Source: Candidatus Dadabacteria bacterium UBA1144 (lineage in GTDB: Bacteria > Desulfobacterota_D > UBA1144). From it: a stretch of 64,000 bases of DNA. The notes under the pieces are model-generated. The model was not told the DNA's origin. It made no database searches and was given only the letters and a program-made list of their open reading frames with translations. This document shows positions 1 to 9,521 of this stretch, piece after piece. Numbering within the stretch: position 1 is the first letter of the stretch; every line of letters starts with the position of its first letter. The stretch covers positions 1 to 64,000 of the forward strand of contig DCAB01000013.1 of the NCBI GenBank assembly GCA_002311855.1, in the 5' to 3' direction. The position numbers and the translations under genes were made by a program.

Positions 1-3000
1 AATAGAGCCCCTACTCTCCACAGACTAAGTCTCCAAGCATTTGAACCGATATTGGTAGAAGACAAAGCTATCCAGCTACATCCATTGGTATGTCCAGCAT
101 TTAATGCTGATTTCGATGGTGACCAGATGGCTGTTCATGTTCCACTATCTGTGGAAGCTCAAACTGAATGTAGAACACTTATGATGTCTACAAATAATAT
201 TTTATCGCCTGCTCATGGAAAACCAATAATATTACCTTCCCAGGATATCGTTTTAGGCGTTTATTACATGAGCATAGAGGTTCCCGGATCTAAAGGTGAG
301 GGTAAAATTTTTAGTTCTATTGATGAATTAAGGATGATTTTTGATTTAAATCAAATAGATGTCCATGCTAAGATTAAAATTAAAATAAATGAAAAAGTTG
401 AAGATACAACTGTTGGTCGTGCTTTGATATTCGAGGTAATGCCTAAAGAAGTTCCATTCAATCTAGTGAACAAATTAATGACAAAAAAAGCAATTGAAGA
501 TTTAATTGATACTACTTTTAGAATGTCTGGTGGTAAAAGTACTGTTTTACTTGCAGATAGATTGAGAACTCTTGGTTTTAAACATTCAACCACATCGGGA
601 ATCTCGGTTGCAATCTCGGACATGACAATTCCAAAAGAAAAAAATCAATTGATTAAAAAAGCAACTGAAATGGTACAAAATATTCAAGATCAATACTTAC
701 AAGGACTTATAACTGATGGCGAGAGGTACAATAAAGTGATTGATATCTGGGCAAGAACAGGAGACGAAATCTCTGATATATTAATGAAAAACATATCATC
801 ATCGAACTCTGGAAAAGCCGGTAAAAATACTCTTCCTTCTCCAAGTAGTAATCCTATATTTATGATGGTCGAATCAGGTGCTAGAGGAAGCCAATCGCAA
901 GTTAGCCAACTTGCTGGGATGAGAGGACTAATGGCTAAACCATCTGGAGAAATAATTGAAACCCCAATAACTTCTAATTTCAGGGAAGGGCTTTCGGTTC
1001 TTCAGTATTTTATCTCAACTCACGGAGCAAGAAAAGGATTGGCTGATACAGCTCTTAAAACAGCTAATGCAGGTTACCTAACAAGAAGACTTGTTGATGT
1101 GACGCAAGACGTAATGGTTACCGAATTAGACTGTGGTACGGCTGAAGGGTTAGATATCAAACAGTTAATTGAGAGTGGGCAAATTGTGACAAGTTTGGGG
1201 GAAAGGACACTAGGAAGAATGGCTGCTGAAGATGTATTGGATTCTGTGACTGGTGAAGTAATTGTTTCTAGAAATCAGGAAATCGATGAACAAATTGCTA
1301 AGCGAATTGATTCAATACATGGATCCTTTACTATTCAAATAAGATCTGTACTTACCTGCGAAACAAAAAGAGGTGTTTGTTCGTACTGTTATGGTAGAAA
1401 TCTAGGAAATGGTCAATTGGTAGATATCGGTGAAGCTGTAGGGATTATTGCTTCTCAGTCAATTGGTGAGCCAGGAACTCAGCTAACAATGAGAACTTTT
1501 CACATCGGTGGAGTTGCAAAAGTTGAAGAATCAAGGCACGAATGCAAAAGCTCAGGAAGGATTGGATATATAGCACTAGATTTTGTTAAAAATTTAGAAG
1601 GAACAAATGTATGTATGTCGAAAACGGCAGAAATCACCATAGAGAATCCTAAAACATCCCTTGAAAAAGAAAGATATTCTATACCATACGGAGCTAAAGT
1701 TTATTTTAAAGATGAAGATATGATTGAAAAAGGTGAAGTAATTGCGGAATGGGATCCAACAAGTTATCCCTTTATAACTCCAGAAGCTGGATATATTGGA
1801 TACAAGGATCTTGAAATTAATGAAACTTATAAAGAAACTCAAAATTTGAATACCGGTCAATATGAAAAAACTGTATTGCCACCAAAAAAAGATAAAACTA
1901 AAAAAGATAGAACCCCTGCTTTAAATATTGACAATGGGAAGATCTATAGTTCATTGAAATATGAATGGGAAGAGTATCCTAAAATTATTGAGAAAATACC
2001 TGCAATTGCCAATGTTGCATTAGAAGGAAAAACATCAAAGTTTTCCTATGTTGCTGAGGTAGTTACTGAAGTTAAAGATAGGAAAGAAAAAAAACGTACA
2101 GATGATATAAAAAATAAAATTGGAGAAGTAATACTTAGAGAAATTGATAAAATAGGAAAGGATAATAAGAAAGTAGCAAATGATGAGGAACCCCCTAAAT
2201 TTCTGAAAGAAGCAAAATCATTATTGAAAAAGTTTGATGAAGAATTTAGGAATGATCATAAGCCGATACTTGGTAAATTGGACAAGAAAAAAAAGTACGT
2301 TGGAAAAGATCGTTTTGAATTTTTAATCGAAAAAGGCTTGGTGAATATAAAAAGTGGAATAGACTTCAATTTGCCAACAAAAACAGAAATAAGAGTAGAT
2401 CAAGATAAAAAAGTTTTGGCTGGCGATATTATAGCAACTCATCCTTATGAAGGTGCTGAAACCAAAGATATAACTGGCGGGCTTCCAAGAGTGGCTGAAC
2501 TTTTTGAAGCTAGGCCCCCTAAGGACCCTGCCGTGATGTCGGAGATTGATGGTATTGTAACTTTTGGAAAAGATATCAAATCAAAAAAGAGAATCATAGT
2601 CACTCCAGATGTCGGTGATCCAAAAGAATACTTAATTCCAAAAGGAAAGCATATCCGTGTTCAAGAAGGAGAAAGACTTAACGCAGGGGAACAAATAGTG
2701 GAAGGTGCCCCAGATCCTCATGAGATATTAAAAATTAAAGGTGAAAGAGAACTCGCGAGATACATTGTAGACGAGATTCAAGACGTATACAGACTTCAAG
2801 GTGTTAGAATCAATGATAAACATATTGAAACTGTAACTAGGCAAATGTTAAAAAGGGTAAAAATAGTTGACAGCGGAGATACTACACTCTTAATAGGAGA
2901 AGCGGTTGAAAAAAATGAATTTATTAAAGCCAATGAAAAGATAACTGCTGAAGGTGGGACGCCAGCTCAGGCAGAACCATTACTGCTTGGAATAACAAGA

Positions 3001-3231
3001 GCTTCATTAAGTACAAATAGTTGGCTATCTGCCGCTTCTTTTCAGGAAACAACAAAAGTATTAACTGATGCATCATGTGAAGGCAAGATTGATTACCTTA
3101 CTGGACTTAAAGAAAATGTTATAATGGGAAGACTCATACCAGCTGGCACAGGCCTGCCTTTGTATTCCGATATAGATGTTGAAATTAATGCTCCAGTGAT
3201 AGAGATTCCAGATACTGCTAATTCTTCATGA
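1..3231 (+). CDS. rpoC: RNA polymerase beta' subunit, 3' part
   Basis: Catalytic beta' subunit of RNA polymerase, cut by the window edge: the frame is open from base 1 and the first visible codons already match the family just before the active site. NADFDGDQMAVH (bases 103-138) is the Mg2+-binding loop. The second zinc site is visible as ELDCGT and CETKRGVCSYCYG (about 1130-1400), and the trigger-loop region follows with QLTMRTFHIGG. Between TFHIGG (about 1500) and ITGGLPRVAELFEA (about 2470) lies the lineage-specific SI3 region. It is clearly longer than in E. coli and very lysine/glutamate rich between about 1875 and 2340. The C-terminal part is conventional (ASFQETTKVLTDA, LIPAGTG). The stop overlaps the valS start, so the two genes are coupled. 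rpsL does not follow directly, unlike in many bacteria. Confidence 0.98.
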   Translation, partial: NRAPTLHRLSLQAFEPILVEDKAIQLHPLVCPAFNADFDGDQMAVHVPLSVEAQTECRTLMMSTNNILSPAHGKPIILPSQDIVLGVYYMSIEVPGSKGEGKIFSSIDELRMIFDLNQIDVHAKIKIKINEKVEDTTVGRALIFEVMPKEVPFNLVNKLMTKKAIEDLIDTTFRMSGGKSTVLLADRLRTLGFKHSTTSGISVAISDMTIPKEKNQLIKKATEMVQNIQDQYLQGLITDGERYNKVIDIWARTGDEISDILMKNISSSNSGKAGKNTLPSPSSNPIFMMVESGARGSQSQVSQLAGMRGLMAKPSGEIIETPITSNFREGLSVLQYFISTHGARKGLADTALKTANAGYLTRRLVDVTQDVMVTELDCGTAEGLDIKQLIESGQIVTSLGERTLGRMAAEDVLDSVTGEVIVSRNQEIDEQIAKRIDSIHGSFTIQIRSVLTCETKRGVCSYCYGRNLGNGQLVDIGEAVGIIASQSIGEPGTQLTMRTFHIGGVAKVEESRHECKSSGRIGYIALDFVKNLEGTNVCMSKTAEITIENPKTSLEKERYSIPYGAKVYFKDEDMIEKGEVIAEWDPTSYPFITPEAGYIGYKDLEINETYKETQNLNTGQYEKTVLPPKKDKTKKDRTPALNIDNGKIYSSLKYEWEEYPKIIEKIPAIANVALEGKTSKFSYVAEVVTEVKDRKEKKRTDDIKNKIGEVILREIDKIGKDNKKVANDEEPPKFLKEAKSLLKKFDEEFRNDHKPILGKLDKKKKYVGKDRFEFLIEKGLVNIKSGIDFNLPTKTEIRVDQDKKVLAGDIIATHPYEGAETKDITGGLPRVAELFEARPPKDPAVMSEIDGIVTFGKDIKSKKRIIVTPDVGDPKEYLIPKGKHIRVQEGERLNAGEQIVEGAPDPHEILKIKGERELARYIVDEIQDVYRLQGVRINDKHIETVTRQMLKRVKIVDSGDTTLLIGEAVEKNEFIKANEKITAEGGTPAQAEPLLLGITRASLSTNSWLSAASFQETTKVLTDASCEGKIDYLTGLKENVIMGRLIPAGTGLPLYSDIDVEINAPVIEIPDTANSS

Positions 3232-5876
3232 TGGCCCACGAAACTGATATTCCAAATAAAGCTTACTCGCCAAAAGAAATTGAGCAAAAATGGCTTGATT
3301 TAATAATAAAATCTAAAAAAATTACTTCTACTTCAAAAAATTATTTTTCAATTTCAATCCCACCTCCAAATGTTACAGGAAATTTACATCTAGGGCATGC
3401 ATTGAATACAACAATTCAAGACATACTTGTGAAATACAATATGCTCAAGAAAATCGATACCTTATGGACGATTGGTACTGATCATGCTGGCATAGCGACC
3501 CAACTACTAGTTGAGAGATCGCTTGATTTAAAAAAAATCAATACTAAATTTTTATCCAGAGAAGATTTTTTAAATTACATATGGGAATGGAAAAATGAAA
3601 ATGGAGATAAGATTTTAGACCAACTTAGAAGATTAGGCCTAAGTTGCTCGTGGGATCATATCAAATTTACCTTAGATGAAAATCTATCCAATTCTGTTAA
3701 TGAAGCTTTTATCAGATTATTTGACAAGGGTCTTATCTATAGAGAAAAAACTTTAGTTAATTGGGATCCCAAACTCAAGACAGCAATTTCAGATCTTGAA
3801 GTTATATCAAAAAATAAAAAAACAAAACTTTACTATTTTAAGTATTTTGTCGATAATACCAATGAATTTATAATTGTTTCAACAACTAGACCCGAAACAG
3901 TCTTTGGAGATGTTGCCATAGCGATAAATCCAAAAGATAAAAAAAATAAAAAATATCTAGGTAGAAAAATTCTTAGTCCATTCAACAATATTGAATTGTC
4001 AGTCATAGAGGATGAATATGCAGATATCAAAAAGGGTTCTGGAGCTGTTAAAATTACCCCTGGACATGACTTTAATGATTATAAGGTAGCAAAAAACCAT
4101 AATTTGGAACTAATCAATATTCTTAATGATGACGGTACGTTAAATACCAACGTACCCCCAGATTTCCAAAATTTATCTACGATAGATGCACGAGATAAAG
4201 TTCTAGACTTGATGAAACAACTTAATCTTTATGTAGAAGAAGAAGATATCCACAATACCATTCCAACAGGCGATAGATCTGGAGCAATTATAGAACCTAT
4301 GTTGAAAGATCAATGGTTTGTTAACGTAAAGGAAATGGCATACAAATCTGTTAAAGCGGTGAGAAATGGAGATATAGTTTTTAAGCCCAAGTTTTGGGAA
4401 AATACTTTTTTCGAGTGGATGGAAAAGATACAACCTTGGTGCATATCTCGGCAAATTATATGGGGGCATAGAATCCCCATTTGGTATTCCGATGACAATA
4501 AATTTGTAGCAGCAAAAAATATTAATGAAGCTAAAGAAAAATTCAAAATTAAATATGGTAAAGAGGTAAGCTTAAAACAAGACGAAGACGTCCTGGATAC
4601 ATGGTTTTCATCCGGACTATGGCCATTCTCAACTTTAGGGTGGCCAGAAGATACACAAGATTTTCGCAAATATTTCCCTACATCAATTCTTGTGACTGGA
4701 TTTGATATTATTTTCTTTTGGGTTGCAAGAATGATTATGATGTCCCTTGAATTAACAAATCAAGTTCCTTTTGCAACTGTATATATTCATAATCTTATTA
4801 GAGACGAAAAAAGTCAAAAAATGAGTAAAACCAGGGGGAATGTTGTTGACCCATTAGATTTAATATCCGAATTTGGTACAGATTCTTTAAGATTTTTTTT
4901 AGCTTCTAATATTTCCCCACATAGCGATATTAAACTTTCACAAAATTCACTTGAACCATCTAGAAACTTTATGAATAAAATATGGAATGCATCCAAATTT
5001 GTTCAAATGAATTCAAATATTGATAGAAAAAAATCAATTATAAAAGTCGATACTTTTTATGATATATGGATTACCTCTAGATTCAATGAATTGCTTTCAA
5101 AATATAAATCTTTTCTTGAGAATTGCGAAGTAGAAAAGGCTGCTTATGTGCTTTATCACTTTTTTTGGGATGAATTTTGTGACTGGTATATTGAAATCAT
5201 AAAAATATCTTTTTCTAAATCAGAAACCGATGATATTTCAAATACAAAATCTATTATGAATAGTGTTCTCTATAAATTCCTTAACCTCCTATATCCATTT
5301 GCACCTTTTATATCAATCGAAATACGAAATCAATTAAACTTTCATCAAGATACAAGTCTCCATTTCTCTGACATTCCTAAGCCATATGAAATAAAAAATG
5401 AAGCTAAAAATGTTAAACATTTTAAAATTCTTCAAGATTCTATAATAGCTATCAGATCATTAAGAAAAAATTTATCTATTCCACCTGGGGAAAAAATAAA
5501 TTGTTATTACAAAACTAGTCCACAATCCACCAAATTTATTGAGAAAAATCCAGATTTATTTTTGAAATTAGCTAATCTAAAGAGTTTCAAGAAATTTGAT
5601 GACACTTCAAATGTTCAATTAATCTCCAACATAACTTCATATGGCATAATATCTATTGAAAAAAAGATAGAGCATGATTATATAATACAAATTAAAAAAT
5701 TAAATAAAGATCTTCTTTCTTTACAAAACATACATGACCAATCTAATAAAAAACTCAATAATAAAGGATTCTTGAATTCAGCACCACAAGAGATAGTGAC
5801 TAAAGAAAAAGATAGATTAGACAAGTCCAAAGAAGATATAAATCAAATTCAGAACCTTTTGAATCAATTATCTTGA
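3228..5876 (+). CDS. valS: Valyl-tRNA synthetase
   Basis: Charges tRNA-Val; cytoplasmic class I synthetase. The HIGH-type motif is HLGH at residues 54-57 in PPPNVTGNLHLGHA. The KMSKS-type motif is KMSKT at about residues 531-535. The CP1 editing domain is marked by TTRPETVFGD near residue 218. The last 60 residues form a charged helical segment expected to be the C-terminal coiled coil that binds tRNA. At 882 aa it is somewhat shorter than the E. coli enzyme (951 aa). Two adjacent ATG codons (3228 and 3231) both overlap the rpoC stop (ATGATG), so the exact start is uncertain by one residue. The 3' end overlaps the convergent purF by 9 bases, leaving no room for a terminator. Confidence 0.97.
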   Translation: MMAHETDIPNKAYSPKEIEQKWLDLIIKSKKITSTSKNYFSISIPPPNVTGNLHLGHALNTTIQDILVKYNMLKKIDTLWTIGTDHAGIATQLLVERSLDLKKINTKFLSREDFLNYIWEWKNENGDKILDQLRRLGLSCSWDHIKFTLDENLSNSVNEAFIRLFDKGLIYREKTLVNWDPKLKTAISDLEVISKNKKTKLYYFKYFVDNTNEFIIVSTTRPETVFGDVAIAINPKDKKNKKYLGRKILSPFNNIELSVIEDEYADIKKGSGAVKITPGHDFNDYKVAKNHNLELINILNDDGTLNTNVPPDFQNLSTIDARDKVLDLMKQLNLYVEEEDIHNTIPTGDRSGAIIEPMLKDQWFVNVKEMAYKSVKAVRNGDIVFKPKFWENTFFEWMEKIQPWCISRQIIWGHRIPIWYSDDNKFVAAKNINEAKEKFKIKYGKEVSLKQDEDVLDTWFSSGLWPFSTLGWPEDTQDFRKYFPTSILVTGFDIIFFWVARMIMMSLELTNQVPFATVYIHNLIRDEKSQKMSKTRGNVVDPLDLISEFGTDSLRFFLASNISPHSDIKLSQNSLEPSRNFMNKIWNASKFVQMNSNIDRKKSIIKVDTFYDIWITSRFNELLSKYKSFLENCEVEKAAYVLYHFFWDEFCDWYIEIIKISFSKSETDDISNTKSIMNSVLYKFLNLLYPFAPFISIEIRNQLNFHQDTSLHFSDIPKPYEIKNEAKNVKHFKILQDSIIAIRSLRKNLSIPPGEKINCYYKTSPQSTKFIEKNPDLFLKLANLKSFKKFDDTSNVQLISNITSYGIISIEKKIEHDYIIQIKKLNKDLLSLQNIHDQSNKKLNNKGFLNSAPQEIVTKEKDRLDKSKEDINQIQNLLNQLS

Positions 5877-7250
5877 TTCTATTTCCGTGGGATACTTACT
5901 GGTAAAGCAGGCGACGCAATAATTATTTTTTACATTGTATTTTGAAAATTTTTGAACTGAATTTCTAAGTCCTCTAAGACTTAAATACCCAAGCGAATCG
6001 GCAAGGATATACCTCCTGATTTGTTCAACTGATAAATCGTTGGCAATTAAGTCAGATTTATCAGGTGTATCAATCCCATAATAGCACGAATCTTTTGTTG
6101 GCGGAGAACTGATTCTCACATGAACCTCTGTCGCCCCAGCATCTTTAATCATTTTTATGATTTTCCTGCAAGTTGTTCCTCGTACTATGGAATCATCAAT
6201 TACTATTACTTTTTTCTTATTAAGTACCTCTTTTATCGAATTAAGTTTCAGTTTCACACCAAAATTTCTAATATTTTGTTGAGGTTCGATGAATGTTCTT
6301 CCGACATAGTGATTTCTTAAAAGACCTAACTCTAAAGGTATACGACTTTCTTCCGAATAACCTATTGCAGATGCGACACCAGAATCTGGGACCGGGATTA
6401 CGTAATCTGCTTTTATAGGATGTTCTTTGGCAAGCTGTCTACCTAATTGTTTTCTTGTCATGTAAACGCTACTTCCAAAAACATAACTATCCGGTCTTGA
6501 GAAGTATATATGTTCGAATATACAAAAAGCTTTTTTATTTTGATTTTCGAGAGGACTACATGAGGAGATACCTTTTTCATTAATGGTGACAATTTCTCCA
6601 GCCTTAATTTCTCTTAGCGTTTCAGCTTCAACTAGATCAAATGCGCATGTTTCTGAAGCAAGAACATAAGAGTTTTTGATAGTTCCTAATACTAAAGGTC
6701 TAAAACCTCTTGGATCTCTAGCAGCAATAATCATATCTTTCATTAAAAACAGGAGCGAATATGCACCTTCACATTTTTTCAAAGCGAAAATTATTCTATC
6801 TAAAAATGATTTCTTTTTTGATTTTGCAATTAGATGGATGATTACTTCAGTATCACTATCTGTTTGAAATATAGCGCCATTTTGTTCTAGGTGTTTTTTT
6901 AATTTGTTTGCATTTGTGAGATTTCCATTGTGAGCGATAGCCATCTTGCCCATTGATGATGTAACGTAAATTGGTTGAGTGTTAGCCAGGTCACTAGAGC
7001 CAGCTGTTGAATATCGAACATGTCCAATAGCTGAATTTCCTTGCAGTTTATCAATTTTTTCTTTGGAAAAGATATCAGATACTAAACCAATGCCTTTTTC
7101 TGTATAAAGTTTAATCTCGTCAGATGAGACAATTCCAGCCCCTTCTTGACCTCGATGCTGTAGTGCATGCAAACCTAAATACGTAAGATTCGCAGCTTCA
7201 GGGTGATTAAATATACCAAAAAGTCCACATTCTTCTTTAAATTTGGCCAT
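5868..7250 (-). CDS. purF: Amidophosphoribosyltransferase
   Basis: First committed step of purine synthesis: PRPP plus glutamine to 5-phosphoribosylamine. The N-terminal Ntn glutaminase has its catalytic cysteine at residue 8, after a short propeptide (MAKFKEE-C), as in the Bacillus-type enzyme rather than E. coli, where Cys follows Met1. The PRPP loop VIDDSIVRGTT lies at about residues 350-360. Cysteines at FCIFEHIYF, DSCYYG and the C-terminal CVACF match the positions that bind a 4Fe-4S cluster in Bacillus PurF, so a cluster is likely (inference). The start lies one base after the purL stop (TAATATG), so translation is coupled. The 3' end overlaps valS. Confidence 0.97.
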   Translation of the reverse strand: MAKFKEECGLFGIFNHPEAANLTYLGLHALQHRGQEGAGIVSSDEIKLYTEKGIGLVSDIFSKEKIDKLQGNSAIGHVRYSTAGSSDLANTQPIYVTSSMGKMAIAHNGNLTNANKLKKHLEQNGAIFQTDSDTEVIIHLIAKSKKKSFLDRIIFALKKCEGAYSLLFLMKDMIIAARDPRGFRPLVLGTIKNSYVLASETCAFDLVEAETLREIKAGEIVTINEKGISSCSPLENQNKKAFCIFEHIYFSRPDSYVFGSSVYMTRKQLGRQLAKEHPIKADYVIPVPDSGVASAIGYSEESRIPLELGLLRNHYVGRTFIEPQQNIRNFGVKLKLNSIKEVLNKKKVIVIDDSIVRGTTCRKIIKMIKDAGATEVHVRISSPPTKDSCYYGIDTPDKSDLIANDLSVEQIRRYILADSLGYLSLRGLRNSVQKFSKYNVKNNYCVACFTSKYPTEIESR

Positions 7251-7251
7251 A

Positions 7252-9447
7252 TTAGCTAGGAAATGATTGTCTCCATATATCGTATAGTTTGCTAACTTTT
7301 AACGAAAAGGAATCTTTAATAGATAAAGCATCCCCTCCCACTGTACCAACTATTCTAACATTAATATTATTTTTTTTTGCAAAAGATTTTATTTTCGTGG
7401 ATTCAGATTTTTTTGCACTTACAATGTAACACCCTTGTGTCTCAGCAAACATTTTTAATTCATTATCTGTATTAAGCATTTTTTGGTCTATCGTTGCACC
7501 TATTAGCTTTTCAGGATTGAAACATGATTCGGCTATAGCGATTAGAAGGCCACCTTCTGAGATATCGTGTATAGATGCAATATCAAATTTTCTTATTATT
7601 TTGTATATAAAATTATTTATTTCTAAATGTTTTTTGATGTTAAGCGTGAGAGGAGAAGTAATTTTATGTTTTAAATTAATATATTTTAATACTTGAGAAC
7701 CAGCAAAATCATTTTTCAATTTACCTATTAGTAAAATGTCATCATCTTCATTTTTAAACCATTGATTTTTAAGGTATTTAATGTCATCGATGAGGCCAAC
7801 CATGCTTATCACAGGAGTTGGGTGTATTGAACCTTGTTTATTTTCGTTATACAAGCTAACGTTCCCACTGACCACTGGGGTTTTAAAAATCTTAGCAGCT
7901 TTAGATAGCCCTTTTATTGATTCTACGAATTGCCACATGATTTCAGAATTCTCGGGATTACCAAAATTCAAGCAATTAGTTATTGCCAAGGGTTCTCCTC
8001 CTGACGCAATAATATTTCTACAAGATTCTGCAACCGCTATAGACGTTCCAATATTTGGATCTAAATTGCAATATGATGAATTGCAATTGGTGGTCAAACA
8101 AACCCCCTTTTTAGTGCCTTTAATTCTTATAACCGCTGAATCAGAACCTGGGACGGTAATAGTATTGGTTCCAACCATATAATCAAATTGATTATATATC
8201 CATTCTCTTGAGCAAATATTCTCATCTTTTAACAATTTAATTAATAAATTTTTTAAATCATACTTAGTTTTCTTCAAGTTAGCATTGTTGATTTTCTTAA
8301 GACCTTTAATACTTTTCGGTTTCTTAATTGGTCTTTTATAAATCGGACAACCTTTGGTAAGAATCGACACTGGAATATCAACAACAACTTTATTATTGTA
8401 TTTAACAATAAAATTTTTTTTTGAAATTACTTCTCCTATTTGAGTAGAATCCAGGTTCCATTTCTTAAATATCTTATTTATGTTTTTTCTGTTTTTTTTA
8501 TTCAAAACAAGGAGCATTCGCTCTTGTGATTCGGATAACAACATTTCATATGCGGAGATATCTAAATCTCTTTTAGGAACTTTATCTAAATCTAGTAAAA
8601 TTCCATTATTAGACCTTGATGCCATTTCTGATCCCGAAGATGTAAGACCTGCGGCACCCATATCCTGGATTCCGATTATTCCTTCCGTGTTGAATAATTC
8701 TAAGCATGCTTCCAATAAAAGTTTTTCTTTAAAGGGGTCTCCTATTTGTACTGTTGGTTTATCAAGATTTTTTTCGGATTCAAAGATATCGGAGGCCATT
8801 ATCGCGCCCTTTATACCATCTTTGCCTGTTTTGGCGCCTAGATAAAAAACAGGATTTCCTGGACCATCGGCACGCCCTTTGAAAATTTTATTTTTTTTAG
8901 TTATCCCTAAAGCGAAAGCATTAACAAGAGGATTTCCCTTGTATGAATTATCAAAATAAATTTCTCCTCCAACGGTTGGAATCCCCATACAATTTCCATA
9001 ACCAGCTATTCCACTAACTACTTCTTTTATTAGTCTTTTAGTACTATTTTTTTTAGGATTTCCAAACCTCAATGAATTCATTAAAGCTATTGGTCTTGCC
9101 CCCATCGTAAATACATCCCTTAAAATTCCTCCTACACCAGTAGCAGCACCTTGATAAGGCTCTATAAAAGAAGGATGATTATGGCTCTCGATTTTAAAAA
9201 CAAGGCATTGATTGTCTCCTATGTCAATTATTCCGGCATTTTCTCCTGGACCTTGTATTACTCTTTTGCCTCTCGTTGGTAGTTGGTTTAAATAGAATTT
9301 AGAGCTTTTGTACGAACAATGTTCCGACCACATAGCAGCTATAACACCAATTTCGTTTTTATTAGGCTCTCTTGACAATTTGGTAATTATAATTTTATAT
9401 TCTTTTTCTGTTAATCCATTTTCTAGAGCGAAAGGTAGATTATCCAT
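7252..9447 (-). CDS. purL: Phosphoribosylformylglycinamidine synthase, small-type PurL
   Basis: Converts FGAR to FGAM with ATP and ammonia in purine synthesis. Residues near the N-terminus show WSEHCSYK, and later IESHNHPSF and NPVFYLGAKTGKDGIKGA, typical of the ATP-binding AIRS-like folds. At 731 aa it is the small form, lacking a glutaminase domain, so separate PurS and PurQ are expected; neither is in this window. It is the first gene of a purL-purF pair. A TATTAT hexamer ends 8 bases before the ATG (9456-9461), and no Shine-Dalgarno sequence is visible. Confidence 0.97.
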   Translation of the reverse strand: MDNLPFALENGLTEKEYKIIITKLSREPNKNEIGVIAAMWSEHCSYKSSKFYLNQLPTRGKRVIQGPGENAGIIDIGDNQCLVFKIESHNHPSFIEPYQGAATGVGGILRDVFTMGARPIALMNSLRFGNPKKNSTKRLIKEVVSGIAGYGNCMGIPTVGGEIYFDNSYKGNPLVNAFALGITKKNKIFKGRADGPGNPVFYLGAKTGKDGIKGAIMASDIFESEKNLDKPTVQIGDPFKEKLLLEACLELFNTEGIIGIQDMGAAGLTSSGSEMASRSNNGILLDLDKVPKRDLDISAYEMLLSESQERMLLVLNKKNRKNINKIFKKWNLDSTQIGEVISKKNFIVKYNNKVVVDIPVSILTKGCPIYKRPIKKPKSIKGLKKINNANLKKTKYDLKNLLIKLLKDENICSREWIYNQFDYMVGTNTITVPGSDSAVIRIKGTKKGVCLTTNCNSSYCNLDPNIGTSIAVAESCRNIIASGGEPLAITNCLNFGNPENSEIMWQFVESIKGLSKAAKIFKTPVVSGNVSLYNENKQGSIHPTPVISMVGLIDDIKYLKNQWFKNEDDDILLIGKLKNDFAGSQVLKYINLKHKITSPLTLNIKKHLEINNFIYKIIRKFDIASIHDISEGGLLIAIAESCFNPEKLIGATIDQKMLNTDNELKMFAETQGCYIVSAKKSESTKIKSFAKKNNINVRIVGTVGGDALSIKDSFSLKVSKLYDIWRQSFPS

Positions 9448-9455
9448 TGATTGTA

Positions 9456-9461
9456 ATAATA
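9456..9461 (-). promoter_or_regulatory. Putative -10 box for purL (leaderless-type spacing)
   Basis: On the minus strand TATTAT, preceded directly by TG, ends 8 bases before the purL ATG. No purine-rich ribosome site lies between. The spacing puts the expected transcription start within a base or two of the start codon. The -35 region is not convincing. Confidence 0.4.
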
Positions 9462-9508
9462 CATAAACAAAATTGTTAATACACTTTCAATTTTTGATAT
9501 GATTCTGG

Positions 9509-9514
9509 TAAAGT
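9509..9514 (+). promoter_or_regulatory. Putative extended -10 box for mnmA
   Basis: TAAAGT preceded by TGG (TGNTAAAGT, an extended -10 form) ends 7 bases before the mnmA ATG at 9522. No Shine-Dalgarno sequence is visible. It fits a leaderless or near-leaderless transcript. Confidence 0.4.
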
Positions 9515-9521
9515 AAATGAA

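Noticed and set aside
4310..4669. 119-codon open frame antisense to valS
   Set aside because: No ribosome site, no recognisable motif, fully inside an essential gene; a frame shadow.
7781..8182. 133-codon open frame antisense to purL
   Set aside because: Mirror of conserved PurL sequence and without start signals.
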